A stretch of 64,000 bases of DNA from contig NZ_CP049253.1 in NCBI RefSeq assembly GCF_011046975.1, positions 1,922,001 through 1,986,000 on the forward strand, given 5' to 3'. The stretch's first letter is position 1. Every line of letters begins with the position of its first letter. This document shows, piece by piece, positions 14,587 to 23,258 of the stretch. Source of the DNA: Microbacterium amylolyticum (GTDB lineage: Bacteria > Actinomycetota > Actinomycetes > Actinomycetales > Microbacteriaceae). The notes below the pieces were generated by a model. The model saw nothing but the letters and a program-made list of their open reading frames with translations. It was not told where the DNA came from and did no database searches. The position numbers were made by a program, and so were the translations under genes.

Positions 14587-15306
14587 ATGACTGAGCTCAC
14601 CGTCGACGACCAGACGATCGCCCTGGCGCGAGAGTTGCGAGACGACATGCAGCGCTTCCTCAACGAGTACCGATTCGGAATGCGAGAGATCGAGACCAAG
14701 CTCGAGATCCTGCGTGACGACTTCGAGCACGAGTACGACTACAACCCCGTCGAGCACCTCTCGAGCCGCGTGAAGAGCGTCGACTCGATCATCGACAAGG
14801 TGGAGCGCCGGGGAGTTGAGCCCTCGTTCGAGGCGATCCGCGAGCACATCACCGACATCGCGGGTGTGCGGGTCACCTGTAGTTTCGTCAGCGACGCGTA
14901 CCGGTTGTTCGACCTGCTCAGCCGCCAGGACGACGTGGACGTGCTCGTTGTAAAGGACTACATCGCCAACCCCAAGTCCAACGGATATAAGAGCCTGCAC
15001 GCCATCATCCAGATTCCCGTCTTTCTGCCCCGCGGCACGGTTCGGGTTCCGGTAGAAGTTCAGTTCCGCACGATCGCCATGGATTTCTGGGCCAGCCTCG
15101 AGCACAAGATCTACTACAAGTACGAAAAGCGCGTTCCCCAGCACCTTCTCGACGATCTGCACGCCGCGGCAATCACCGCGAGCGATCTGGACGAACGCAT
15201 GGAACGCCTGCACCGTGAAATCCGCGGCAGCGAAGACCCTGTTGCCCGTATCGCCTCCCCGTTGCAACTGTTGCGCGCGGGTCTCAGCGAGACCATCCGT
15301 GCATGA
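14587..15306 (+). CDS. Small alarmone synthetase, RelA/SpoT domain
   Basis: The protein has 239 residues. It carries only the synthetase domain: DIAGVRVTCSFVSDAYRLFD, VVKDYIANPKSNGYKSLHAI, VPVEVQFRTIAMDFWASLEH and KIYYKYEK. There is no HD hydrolase or TGS/ACT part. It should make pppGpp or ppGpp from ATP plus GTP or GDP, like the RelQ/YjbM class, independent of the ribosome. The N-terminus (LARELRDDMQRFLNEYRFGM) and C-terminus are helical, as in the tetrameric enzymes. The start is the ATG at 14587. It is a lone gene, divergent from the membrane protein. Confidence 0.9.
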   Translation: MTELTVDDQTIALARELRDDMQRFLNEYRFGMREIETKLEILRDDFEHEYDYNPVEHLSSRVKSVDSIIDKVERRGVEPSFEAIREHITDIAGVRVTCSFVSDAYRLFDLLSRQDDVDVLVVKDYIANPKSNGYKSLHAIIQIPVFLPRGTVRVPVEVQFRTIAMDFWASLEHKIYYKYEKRVPQHLLDDLHAAAITASDLDERMERLHREIRGSEDPVARIASPLQLLRAGLSETIRA

Positions 15307-15362
15307 ACCTATTGTGAATAGTGATTCCCGCGTAGATGCGCCGTGCGCGTACCTTTGTGCGC

Positions 15363-16478
15363 ATGAGCGTCAACCCTCCCTTCCGAGCCGACCTCGTCGG
15401 TTCCTTTCTGCGTCCCGAATCGATTAAGCAGGCCAGGGCGCGCCTGTCTGCGGACACGGCAGGCGATGAGGCGCTGCGCGCCGTCGAGGACACAGAGATC
15501 GCCGCTCTCGTTGCCAGCCAGGCCGAGGCGGGGCTCGCGGTCGCGACCGATGGAGAGTTCCGTCGTGCATGGTGGCACTTCGACTTCTTCGGCGGCCTCG
15601 AGGGGGTCGACATCGTCGACACCGATCACGGTCTTCCCTTCCAGGGCGCGCAGACCAAACAGCGCGCCGTGCAGGTCAACGGCCGCATCGCGTTCGGCAA
15701 CCACCCGATGCTTGCGCACTGGCGCGCGCTGAAGCCGGTGGCCGAGGCCGCCGGTGTCACACCGAAGCAGACGATCCCGGCGCCAACGGTTCTCGACTTC
15801 CGGGTTGAGCCCGACAACATCGTTGCGGCGGAGTACGAGACCCGCGATGACTACGTCGACGACCTCGTTCAGGCCTACCGCGATGCCATCGCAGCGTTCT
15901 ACGCCGAGGGATGCCGATACCTGCAGTTCGACGACACGGCATGGGCATACCTGTGCAGCGATTCCGAGCTGGAGCGTGCCCGCTCGGAGCGCGGCATCGA
16001 AACCGACGGCCTCGGTGAGCGTTACCGCGACATGCTCAACCGCGTGCTCGACGGGAAGCCCGACGATCTCGTTGTGACGACCCACATCTGTCGCGGGAAC
16101 TTCCGATCCACCTGGATCTCATCGGGCGGCTACGAGCCGATCGCCGAGCATCTCTTCGCCACGAACTACGACGGCTTCTTCCTCGAGTACGACAGCGATC
16201 GTGCCGGTGGCTTCGAGCCCCTGCGCTATCTGCGCCCCGGCGCACAGACCGTTGTCCTCGGCCTGGTCACCACGAAGTCGGGCGAGCTCGAAGCGAAGGA
16301 AGAGATCGCGGACCGCATTCGCGAAGCCGCGGAGTTCGCGCCGATCGAGCAGCTGGCGCTGTCGCCGCAGTGCGGTTTCGCGTCGACGGAAGAGGGCAAC
16401 GTCCTCACAGAAGACGAGCAGTGGGCCAAGGTACGCCTCGTCCGCGAGATCGCCGACGAGGTCTGGGCGTCATACTGA
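15363..16478 (+). CDS. Cobalamin-independent methionine synthase-like methyltransferase (YxjG/MetE C-terminal type)
   Basis: The protein has 371 residues. It is the size of the MetE C-terminal domain alone: FRADLVGSFLRPESIKQAR at the start, ATDGEFRRAWWHFDFFGG, YLQFDDTAWAYL, THICRGNFRSTW, a Glu in FFLEYDSDRAGGFEPLRYL, and LALSPQCGFAS. The His, Cys, Glu and Cys in the last motifs are the usual zinc ligands that activate homocysteine. Stand-alone members use methyl donors other than triglutamate folate in some species, so the substrate is uncertain. A MetPS methionine importer lies 600 bases downstream, which fits methionine metabolism. Confidence 0.85.
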   Translation: MSVNPPFRADLVGSFLRPESIKQARARLSADTAGDEALRAVEDTEIAALVASQAEAGLAVATDGEFRRAWWHFDFFGGLEGVDIVDTDHGLPFQGAQTKQRAVQVNGRIAFGNHPMLAHWRALKPVAEAAGVTPKQTIPAPTVLDFRVEPDNIVAAEYETRDDYVDDLVQAYRDAIAAFYAEGCRYLQFDDTAWAYLCSDSELERARSERGIETDGLGERYRDMLNRVLDGKPDDLVVTTHICRGNFRSTWISSGGYEPIAEHLFATNYDGFFLEYDSDRAGGFEPLRYLRPGAQTVVLGLVTTKSGELEAKEEIADRIREAAEFAPIEQLALSPQCGFASTEEGNVLTEDEQWAKVRLVREIADEVWASY

Positions 16479-16482
16479 CGGC

Positions 16483-16959
16483 ATGGACGATCTGGCGGCG
16501 ATTCTCGGCGATGCGCGCGCACGCCTGCGGGATGTTCCCACGGTGCGGCTGGGCCTCGGGAGGCGGGCGCGCATGGTTGCGCGTGCGTTCGGCGGCAAAC
16601 CGGTGATCGAGCCCGTCGCCCGCGCCCATCATCTGGGCGTTGTGCTGATCGGGCAGGAGAAACTGTGGGCAACGGGCGACATCATTCGCGCGGCACCCGA
16701 TGAGCGCCGCGGATTCACCGCGGAATCCCAACGGGTGCGGGCCTATATGAGCGGCATGGCATTCCGGGGCGGCTTTGCCGACGGCGAGACGTGTCATATC
16801 GACTGGGAAGAGATCGACGTTGCGGCGGTCAGTGTGGGTGGGGCCGACGGACCACTCAGCTGGCGGGACGACAGGATCATGGTGCGCTGGTCGCCGGCCG
16901 GATTTCTCATGCCCTTCAGCGAGTATGTGGACGAGAGGATCGCGTTGGCAGGCGACTGA
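16483..16959 (+). CDS. Conserved hypothetical protein, 158 residues
   Basis: The start is the ATG at 16483, four bases after the methyltransferase stop, so the genes are probably cotranscribed. The sequence has a basic N-terminal part (LGLGRRARMVARAFGGK), then LIGQEKLWATGDIIRAAPDE, RGFTAESQRVRAYMSGMAFR, and a C-terminal WSPAGFLMPFSEYVDERIAL. It is soluble, with one Cys. I recall similar proteins in Microbacteriaceae but cannot give a reliable function. Confidence 0.65.
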   Translation: MDDLAAILGDARARLRDVPTVRLGLGRRARMVARAFGGKPVIEPVARAHHLGVVLIGQEKLWATGDIIRAAPDERRGFTAESQRVRAYMSGMAFRGGFADGETCHIDWEEIDVAAVSVGGADGPLSWRDDRIMVRWSPAGFLMPFSEYVDERIALAGD

Positions 16960-17092
16960 TCACACTGCTCGATTCGGCGCGTGACGCGCGCGAACAGCGA
17001 GCAGACCTCGACATTTGCGCGGAAACGCGTACGCTTTTGACGCACCGCGGCACCGGCTGCCCGTGTTACATCGTCCGCGATCGAGGAGCACC

Positions 17093-18664
17093 ATGTCGCG
17101 AGCCCCATCATCGGCGTCTGCCGTCCCCCAGCGTGAACAGTGGACGGGGCAGGTCGGATTCATCCTGGCCGCCATCGGATCCGCTGTCGGGCTCGGCAAC
17201 ATCTGGCGCTTCCCCGGCGTCGCTTACGAGTCGGGCGGAGGCGCGTTCCTCATCCCGTATCTGGTCGCGCTGCTCACCGCGGGAATCCCGATTCTGTTCC
17301 TCGACTATGCGATCGGCCACCGCGGCCGCGGCTCCGCCCCGCTCGCGCTTCGCCGCATCGCCGGAAAGTTCGGCGAGGGCATCGGCTGGTTCCAGGTGGC
17401 GATCACGGCCGTTATCGCCATCTACTACACGGGTGTTCTGGCCTGGGCGGCCAGTTACTTCGTGTTCTCCTTCAACGAGAAATGGGGAGAAGACACCACG
17501 GGATTCTTTGTCAGCGACTATCTGCAGATGCCCACCGACGGCTCGGTGTTCACCCTGGACTTCGTACCCGGCGTTCTGATTCCGCTGGTCATCATGTGGG
17601 TGGCGGTGCTGCTGATTCTGGGCGCGGGTGTTGTTAAGGGCGTTCAGCGCGCGAACATCATCATCATCCCGCTGCTCGCGGTCACGTTCCTCGCCCTGGT
17701 CATCCGCGCCCTGTTCCTGCCGGGAGCGCTCGACGGTCTCACTGCCTTCTTCACCCCCGACTTCTCGGCCCTGGCCAACCCCGGCGTGTGGATCGCGGCA
17801 TACGGACAGGTGTTCTTCTCGCTGTCGATCGCCTTCGGCATCATGATCACCTACGCGTCGTATCGTCGTCGCAAGTCGAATATGACCGGCGCCGGACTGG
17901 TTGTTGCGTTCGGGAACTCCTCGTTCGAGATCCTCGCCGGAATCGGTGTTTTTGCGACGCTTGGATTCTTCGCCTTCACGCACGGAACGACGGTCGACCA
18001 GCTCGAGGGCCTCACGGGCGTCGGCCTGGCCTTTATGACCTTCCCCGCGATCGTCAGCGAGATGCCGGGCGGCGGATGGGCCGGTGCACTGTTCTTCGGA
18101 ACCCTTGTTCTGGCCGGCCTGACATCGCTCATCTCGATTCTCGAAGTGGTCATCGCCGCGTTGCGCGACAAGTTCGCTCTTTCGCGCATCCAGGCCGTTG
18201 CGAGCGTTGGCGTGCTGGCGCTGCTGTCGGTCGTGCTCCTCGGGACGACGACGGGCCTCATCGCGCTCGACACCATCGACCAGTGGTCCAACAACATCGG
18301 CATTGTCGCCTCGGCGGTCGTGATGAGCGTTGTCGTCATCTGGGTGAAGGGCAAGGGCGGCGAGCTTGCCGCGCACCTCAACACCGTCTCCACGTTCCGC
18401 GTGGGACGCGCATGGATCTTCTTCACCGGAATCCTCGCGCCCGCCGTTCTGGCGTACATCCTCATTGCGCGCATCGTCGATCTGATTCAGAACGGCTATG
18501 AGGGCTACCCCGGTTGGTACCTCGGCATCGCGGGCTGGGGCATTGTCGCCCTGATGCTCGTGGCAGCGATTGTGCTCCCGCTCGTCCGCTGGCGCCACGA
18601 CCCCGACAACTTCGATGCCTGGCCGTCGACCGCGTCGCTTGATGTGAAGGGAGGCCGCCGATGA
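17093..18664 (+). CDS. metP: Neurotransmitter:sodium symporter family amino acid transporter (MetP-like)
   Basis: The protein has 523 residues. I chose the ATG at 17093 for the GAGGAG before it. It has about 11-12 membrane segments and the NSS family signature in the first helix, GFILAAIGSAVGLGNIWRFP, plus GGGAFLIPYLVALLTAGIPI. The companion small membrane protein begins in the stop codon, an arrangement known for MetP-MetS of Corynebacterium glutamicum, which takes up methionine and alanine with sodium. The neighbouring MetE-like gene supports methionine as substrate. Confidence 0.88.
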   Translation: MSRAPSSASAVPQREQWTGQVGFILAAIGSAVGLGNIWRFPGVAYESGGGAFLIPYLVALLTAGIPILFLDYAIGHRGRGSAPLALRRIAGKFGEGIGWFQVAITAVIAIYYTGVLAWAASYFVFSFNEKWGEDTTGFFVSDYLQMPTDGSVFTLDFVPGVLIPLVIMWVAVLLILGAGVVKGVQRANIIIIPLLAVTFLALVIRALFLPGALDGLTAFFTPDFSALANPGVWIAAYGQVFFSLSIAFGIMITYASYRRRKSNMTGAGLVVAFGNSSFEILAGIGVFATLGFFAFTHGTTVDQLEGLTGVGLAFMTFPAIVSEMPGGGWAGALFFGTLVLAGLTSLISILEVVIAALRDKFALSRIQAVASVGVLALLSVVLLGTTTGLIALDTIDQWSNNIGIVASAVVMSVVVIWVKGKGGELAAHLNTVSTFRVGRAWIFFTGILAPAVLAYILIARIVDLIQNGYEGYPGWYLGIAGWGIVALMLVAAIVLPLVRWRHDPDNFDAWPSTASLDVKGGRR

Positions 18665-18792
18665 CTCCGATCTCGGTTATTTTCCTCGTGATTTCGGCCG
18701 TTGTCGTCTGGGGTGGGCTGCTCGGAAGCGTCGGCTTCCTCATGGCCAAGCCCGAGGTGGACGCCTATCCCGAGGGGGACATAGACGAATAA
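18661..18792 (+). CDS. metS: MetS-like small subunit of the methionine/alanine importer
   Basis: The protein has 43 residues. ATGA overlaps the transporter stop. It has one membrane helix (ISVIFLVISAVVVWGGLLGS) followed by VGFLMAKPEVDAYPEGDIDE, the typical acidic tail of MetS proteins. In C. glutamicum both subunits are needed for uptake. It is too short to be found by many gene callers, but the overlap, composition and partner make it secure. A strong terminator follows. Confidence 0.88.
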   Translation: MTPISVIFLVISAVVVWGGLLGSVGFLMAKPEVDAYPEGDIDE

Positions 18793-18806
18793 TCTCACCC
18801 CAACAA

Positions 18807-18849
18807 CGAAGAAGGCCGCCTCTGTGTCACACGGAGGCGGCCTTCTTCG
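18807..18849. terminator. 16-bp hairpin after metPS
   Basis: Arms 18807-18822 and 18834-18849 (CGAAGAAGGCCGCCTC and its exact complement) flank an 11-base loop. The hairpin sits between metS and the convergent LysR-type gene ending at 18855, so it can serve both. Confidence 0.82.
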
Positions 18850-18854
18850 CTGTT

Positions 18855-19562
18855 CTAGCGGGACGAGCGGGAGGTGCGCCCGCGCGTGATCCCGACGAAA
18901 ACCTGCGTATCCTCGGCATCGCGATCGCGCAACCACGCCAGGACGACGGGAAGCTCCGGTCCGCCGGCAAGGGGACGCTGCTCCACATCTTTGCGGCGAT
19001 GCAACCGGGCGAGGGATTGTGGCACCACCGCAATGCCGACCCCCGTGGCAACGGTCGCAATCGCGTCTGCCGTTGTGTCCAGAGGGGCGAAGGATGGCTC
19101 GATGGTGGACAGGCCGAGCGGCCCCAGAACATCGTCGCGGGGAACGATGAGAACCTCGCCCGAGAGATCATCCGCCGTGAGAGTCTCTGCGGCGCACAGG
19201 TGTGAATCGGCGCTCATCACCACAACGGGAATCTCCTCGTACAGATCGATGACGTGAAGATCGTCGCCGCCGAGAGGCATGCGGCAGATCGCCGCGTCAA
19301 CGGTGCCGTCGCGAAGCGCGCGTTCCTGCTCGGGAACGTCCAGCGGGATCAGTTCGATGCGCTGTTGGGGGCGCTGCTGCTTCCAGCGCGACACCCACTT
19401 TCCCGGCATCGCCCCGGGGATCGTTCCAAGCCGAAAAGGCTCCAGCCGCGCGGGACGCGGGGCCTTCTGTTGCGCCTTCTGCGGGGCTTTTGCCTTGGTA
19501 GCCGGCTTCGTCACGATGACACGTTTCGGCCGACTACCTCGCTGAGCCCTCTTCTGCGCCAT
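18855..19562 (-). CDS. LysR-type substrate-binding domain protein without HTH
   Basis: The protein has 235 residues. A Lys/Ala/Arg-rich head (KRVIVTKPATKAKAPQKAQQ) replaces the winged helix. The rest is the two-lobe effector domain of LysR regulators: FRLGTIPGAMPGKWVSRW, RDGTVDAAICRMPLGGDDL, EEIPVVVMSADSHL and VATGVGIAVVPQSLARLH. Stand-alone domains of this kind are common in Microbacteriaceae. The basic tail could bind nucleic acid non-specifically, but no function is known. Confidence 0.78.
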   Translation of the reverse strand: MAQKRAQRGSRPKRVIVTKPATKAKAPQKAQQKAPRPARLEPFRLGTIPGAMPGKWVSRWKQQRPQQRIELIPLDVPEQERALRDGTVDAAICRMPLGGDDLHVIDLYEEIPVVVMSADSHLCAAETLTADDLSGEVLIVPRDDVLGPLGLSTIEPSFAPLDTTADAIATVATGVGIAVVPQSLARLHRRKDVEQRPLAGGPELPVVLAWLRDRDAEDTQVFVGITRGRTSRSSR

Positions 19563-19664
19563 GGCACCAGAGTACGGGCCCCGGCGAGTGAGGCGGCTGT
19601 GGAGGCACGAAGGGCTACCCGTCAGGGGAGGAACCGGGCAGCCCTTCGAGTGTGGTGTGGCGGG

Positions 19665-20072
19665 TTACGCCGCGAGGCGGAAACCTCGCCGGTCGGTGGC
19701 GACGCGTTCACCCTCGAGGATGACCTCGTCGTCGCCGATCAAGGATCCGCCGGCGATCTGTGCGCCGCTACCGACGTTCGTGCGCACGCCGATCTTTGCT
19801 TTGGGGCCGACGGCAGCGCCGCGGCCGATGTGGGCGCCCGCGTCGATCGTTGCTCCGGGGCCGATGACGGCGCCCGGTTCGATCCACGCGCCAGCGGCGA
19901 TCCGCGCGCCGTCAAGAACACGCGCGTTCGGCTCGACGTAGGCGCCGGCTTCGACGCGCGCCTTGGGGGAGACCTTGGCGCCGTGCGCGACGAGTCCGCG
20001 TCCGTTGGCGTGCTTGCGGTAGCGCAGCGTTCCGCCCTGGTCGTCTTCGATGTCGATGTAGTTCTTTCCCAC
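19665..20072 (-). CDS. Hexapeptide-repeat (left-handed beta-helix) protein
   Basis: The protein has 135 residues. From residue 30 it consists of hexapeptide repeats of the form (A/G)-x-x-x-x-(V/I): AKVSPKARVEAGAYVEPNAR, VLDGARIAAGAWIEPGAVIG, PGATIDAGAHIGRGAAVGP. It lacks any acyltransferase catalytic histidine that I can see. The N-terminus MGKNYIDIEDDQGGTLRYRK looks like a short cap. It may be a carbonic-anhydrase-like or structural trimer; no substrate is evident. Confidence 0.75.
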   Translation of the reverse strand: MGKNYIDIEDDQGGTLRYRKHANGRGLVAHGAKVSPKARVEAGAYVEPNARVLDGARIAAGAWIEPGAVIGPGATIDAGAHIGRGAAVGPKAKIGVRTNVGSGAQIAGGSLIGDDEVILEGERVATDRRGFRLAA

Positions 20073-20254
20073 GGTGTCCTTCCGATGGGTCGGGTGGAAT
20101 GGGACATTTGGGTCAACGATGACTGTTCGTCAGGTATTCCCGTGCATGGATATCCCCATGGTGACGCACAGCATGATGCACGTGATGAGCGGCGCCTATG
20201 GGGCTGCTGTGAGCGGTCATTGTCCTGTCGGGGGTGGCCAGTAGCGTGGATGCC

Positions 20255-21499
20255 ATGGTGAAGACGAGGCTGTCGGCAGGTGAGGCACGGCGCGCTGGCC
20301 TGGCCGGGCAGGGAATCGGAGGCCCGCGAACGGGCGGAACGACGCGGGCCATGACCGGCGCCGTCGCCCGCATGGGGGTGCTGCAGATCGACTCCGTTAA
20401 CGTCTTTGCGCGGTCGCACTACATGCCCCTGTTCTCGCGTATCGGTGCGTACGATCGCGGTGCCCTTGACCAGCTTCTGATGGGTCGCGCGCGCGATCCC
20501 CGCTATGTCGAGTACGTCGCGCACGAGGCCACCTTCCTCCCCATCAACGACTGGCCGCTGTGGCAGTTTCGGCGCGATGGCAACCGCCAGCGCTACGCCG
20601 CAGAGGGAACATGGGTGCACGAGAACTCTCGCGTGATCGACAGCGTGCGCGCCGAGCTACGCGATCGCGGACCACTCAAACCCAGCGAGATCGAATCGGT
20701 CGCCCGCCGTGCCGACCGGGGGCCCTGGTGGGACTGGGACCATGCGAAACAGGCGCTCGAGATGATGTGGCGCTTCGGTGATGTGGCCGTCGCCCGCCGC
20801 GATGGCTTCGAGCGCGTGTATGGCCTCGCCGAGCAGGTGGTTCCCGCCCCTCTTCTCGATCAGCAGGTGTCGCGCGAGGCGGCGGCGCTCGAGCTCGTGC
20901 GGCGCGCATCCCGCGCTTACGGAGTCTCGACGATCGCCGATCTCAACGACTACTACCGTCTGCGCAGCCAGTCACTCGTGCGCGCGGCCGTCGATCAGCT
21001 CGTAGAAGAGGGGGAGCTTCTTCCCGTTGAGGTCGACGGGTGGCACACTACCGCCGGCCGTCCCGTTCCCGCGTGGCTGCACCGAGACGCGCGCATCCCT
21101 CGACGCGTCTCCGGAGCCACCCTGCTCACGCCGTTCGATCCCGTTGTGTGGTTTCGCGATCGGGCGCATCGCATGTTCGATTTTCACTACCGCATCGAAA
21201 TCTACGTGCCGCCGCAGAAGCGCCAGTACGGCTACTACTCACTGCCCGTTGTCGTCGGCGACCGCGTCGCCGCGCGTATCGACCTCAAGGCCGACCGCGC
21301 CGCTTCCACGCTGCGGGTGCAGTCGGCATGGTGGGAAGACCACGCGGGCGCGCAGGACGCCGAACTCGTTGCGGCCGAACTTCGCCGCGCGGCCGAGTGG
21401 CAGGGCCTGTCTGACATCACGGTGTCCCGATGGGGCAATGCCGCCGATCACCTCGCCGGTGCGCTCGCCGCCCCGCGGCACGAGCACCCGAACGCGTAG
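20255..21499 (+). CDS. YcaQ/AlkX-like winged-helix DNA glycosylase
   Basis: The protein has 414 residues. I chose the ATG at 20255; a GTG three codons later or one at 20234 are alternatives. The motif MGVLQIDSVNVFARSHYMPL carries the Q-x-D triad that, as I recall, marks the YcaQ branch of the AlkZ-like glycosylases. EYVAHEATFLPINDWPLW, TPFDPVVWFRDRAHRMFDF and YEIYVPPQKRQYGYYSLPV-like motifs also match the HTH_42 family. These enzymes unhook interstrand crosslinks or remove alkylated bases. It stands alone and is convergent with the rhodanese gene. Confidence 0.85.
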   Translation: MVKTRLSAGEARRAGLAGQGIGGPRTGGTTRAMTGAVARMGVLQIDSVNVFARSHYMPLFSRIGAYDRGALDQLLMGRARDPRYVEYVAHEATFLPINDWPLWQFRRDGNRQRYAAEGTWVHENSRVIDSVRAELRDRGPLKPSEIESVARRADRGPWWDWDHAKQALEMMWRFGDVAVARRDGFERVYGLAEQVVPAPLLDQQVSREAAALELVRRASRAYGVSTIADLNDYYRLRSQSLVRAAVDQLVEEGELLPVEVDGWHTTAGRPVPAWLHRDARIPRRVSGATLLTPFDPVVWFRDRAHRMFDFHYRIEIYVPPQKRQYGYYSLPVVVGDRVAARIDLKADRAASTLRVQSAWWEDHAGAQDAELVAAELRRAAEWQGLSDITVSRWGNAADHLAGALAAPRHEHPNA

Positions 21500-21501
21500 C
21501 G

Positions 21502-21915
21502 CTACGCCACCACTCCCGTCAGCGGGTCGATCGGGCCGCGCGACTCCCCCTCGTCGGTGACAACGGGGTAGCCCGCGCGTGCCCAGTACTCGAAGCCGCC
21601 GATCATCAGCTTCACGTCATACCCGCGTTCGGCGAACAGCAGCGCGGCCTTGTCGCCGCCGTTGCACCCGGGGCTCCAGCAGTAGACCACAACGGCGGTG
21701 TCCTCGGGAATCTCGGCGGCGGCGCGCTCGGCGATCGCACGAGTGGGCAAGTGGACGGCCCCCTTCGCCCGGCCCTGCGCCCATGCCTCGGCGGAGCGCG
21801 TATCCACCAGTACGAAACGCTCGCCCGCCTTCTGCGCGGCGTAGACGTCTGCGGGGTCGGTTTCGAACGCGAGCTTCGCGCGGTAGTGCGCGGCGATGTC
21901 TGCGGATGAAGTCAT
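21502..21915 (-). CDS. Rhodanese-like domain protein
   Basis: The protein has 137 residues and a single rhodanese domain: RFVLVDTRSAEAWAQGRAKG, AVHLPTRAIAERAAAEIPED, and the active-site loop VVVYCWSPGCNGGDKAALLF, whose first Cys is the likely sulfur-accepting residue. YDVKLMIGGFEYWARAGYPV closes the domain. Such proteins move sulfane sulfur or regulate thiol chemistry. Its stop is two bases from the convergent YcaQ-like stop. Confidence 0.88.
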   Translation of the reverse strand: MTSSADIAAHYRAKLAFETDPADVYAAQKAGERFVLVDTRSAEAWAQGRAKGAVHLPTRAIAERAAAEIPEDTAVVVYCWSPGCNGGDKAALLFAERGYDVKLMIGGFEYWARAGYPVVTDEGESRGPIDPLTGVVA

Positions 21916-22046
21916 GACCCGAGAGTAGGGGGCGGCGACGCATCAACCAAGAATGAGCGGTGACGATGGCGGAAATCCTGCGATGTGTGACCGTGCTCGC
22001 GCAGGCATAGGGTGAATCGTGTGGTGAGCGACGACGCAGCGGACCT

Positions 22047-22480
22047 GCCGGAGAAGCCGATCGCTTGCGTTGGGCAGCGGCGTATATCCCTGTTCCGTGC
22101 GCGATCGATCTGATCACGCACGGCGCGGAGCAGGTTCTCGTCACCGAAACCATCGCGGGCACAAGCGTCGTCAATGAGCCCTGGTTGGGCCGTGCCGCCG
22201 CCGCGTGCGCGGCGCTCGGAGCAGGGCTGCGCGCGCTGCACGATGCGCTGCCGGTTGAGGACTGCCCGTGGACACGGAGCATCGATGACCGCCTGGCACA
22301 GGTGAGCGACGTCGGAACCCGCCATGAGCTTGAGCTGGCTCGCCCGCAAGACGATCTGCTCGTCGTGTGTCACGGCGACGCCTGTGCGCCGACTACACCC
22401 GGGCCGTGCTGGACGGATACGGGATCGAGGCGGATCCGGAACGGATGGCCTACTACCGCCGGCTGTGGATCGAATCGTGA
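22047..22480 (+). pseudogene. Aminoglycoside phosphotransferase family protein, deleted and frameshifted
   Basis: GEADRLRWAAAYIPVPCAID, then LVTETIAGTSVVNEPW and RALHDALPVEDCPWTRSIDDR, follow the APH(3')-like kinase pattern up to DLLVVCHGDACAP, where the catalytic Asp lies. Directly after this (about 22378-22392) the homologous reading moves to another frame: DYTRAVLDGYGIEADPERMA up to RRLWIES and a TGA at 22480. The stretch between, which holds the magnesium-binding D-x-D/G, is missing, about 40-50 residues. The N-terminal ATP-binding region is also absent. The gene cannot be functional. Confidence 0.8.
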
Positions 22481-22484
22481 GCGC

Positions 22485-23258
22485 CTACGGCTGACACGTG
22501 GGACACCAAAACACCCGCCGACCGGTTTCGGGACGGGCGCCAAGCGTGGTCTCGCGGATCACCGTGCCGCATCGCCGGCACGGCTTTCCCGTGCGTCCGT
22601 ACACCCAGTGATCCTTCCCGCGCCGGGCGTCGCCCGTGAAATTGCGCACGGGGAGAAGAACGTTGCGCCGCATCGCACGGACGCCGAGGTCGAGCAGCGG
22701 CGCGATATCGACATCGGACATCGGTGTTTGCGGATCGACCGCGCGCAGGAACAGCAGCTCGTTGACGTATTCGTTGCCGAAGCCCGCCACGTTCGACTGG
22801 TCGAGCAGGGCGACGTGCGCGGCGCGGTGATCACGGGTGAGACGGCGACGTGCCGCGCCTGCGTCCCAGGTGTCAGAGAGCGGGTCGGGACCGAGGGGAT
22901 CGGTGATCTCGTGCTCCCGTTCGCGCGGAACGAGATCGACGATGCCCAGGTCGAAGCCGACGGTGTTCCACCGCTCGGTGTCGACGATGGCACGCGCCTG
23001 AAATGCCGGCCGTTTCCACGCGTCGCCGGGGCGGTAGGCATGCCACTGGCCCTCCATCCGCAGATGGGTGTGCAGCGTCCACTCGCCGATTCGGTGCAAA
23101 ATGTGCTTGCCCACCGCTCGAACGCTTTCGGCCGTGTGCCCCGCGAGATCGGCGGTGGCCGCGTGGGGGACGCGCAGCTGGAAACGCGTGACAACGTCGC
23201 CCGCGAGGACTTCGTGGAGGCGCCGCGCGGTGCGATGCGCCGTATCGCCCTCAGGCAC
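22485..23258 (-). CDS. nei: Fpg/Nei family DNA glycosylase
   Basis: The protein has 257 residues. It starts at a GTG (23258) giving M-PEGDTAHRTARRLHE, so the catalytic Pro2 and Glu3 are in place; AAGGAG lies seven bases upstream. WTLHTHLRMEGQWHAYRPGD, NVAGFGNEYVNELLFLRAVD (H2TH helix) and a C-terminal zinc finger from CRRCGTVIRETT to FWCPTCQP are visible. It removes oxidised bases and nicks the strand. The start overlaps the Lhr stop by eight bases. The Lhr-Nei pair also occurs in mycobacteria, where both act in repair. Confidence 0.92.
   Translation of the reverse strand: MPEGDTAHRTARRLHEVLAGDVVTRFQLRVPHAATADLAGHTAESVRAVGKHILHRIGEWTLHTHLRMEGQWHAYRPGDAWKRPAFQARAIVDTERWNTVGFDLGIVDLVPREREHEITDPLGPDPLSDTWDAGAARRRLTRDHRAAHVALLDQSNVAGFGNEYVNELLFLRAVDPQTPMSDVDIAPLLDLGVRAMRRNVLLPVRNFTGDARRGKDHWVYGRTGKPCRRCGTVIRETTLGARPETGRRVFWCPTCQP

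Noticed and set aside
20119..20244. 41-codon frame (MTVRQVFPCMDIPM...) between the hexapeptide and YcaQ-like genes
   Set aside because: It has no good ribosome binding site, overlaps no terminator or promoter in a sensible way and has no recognisable composition.
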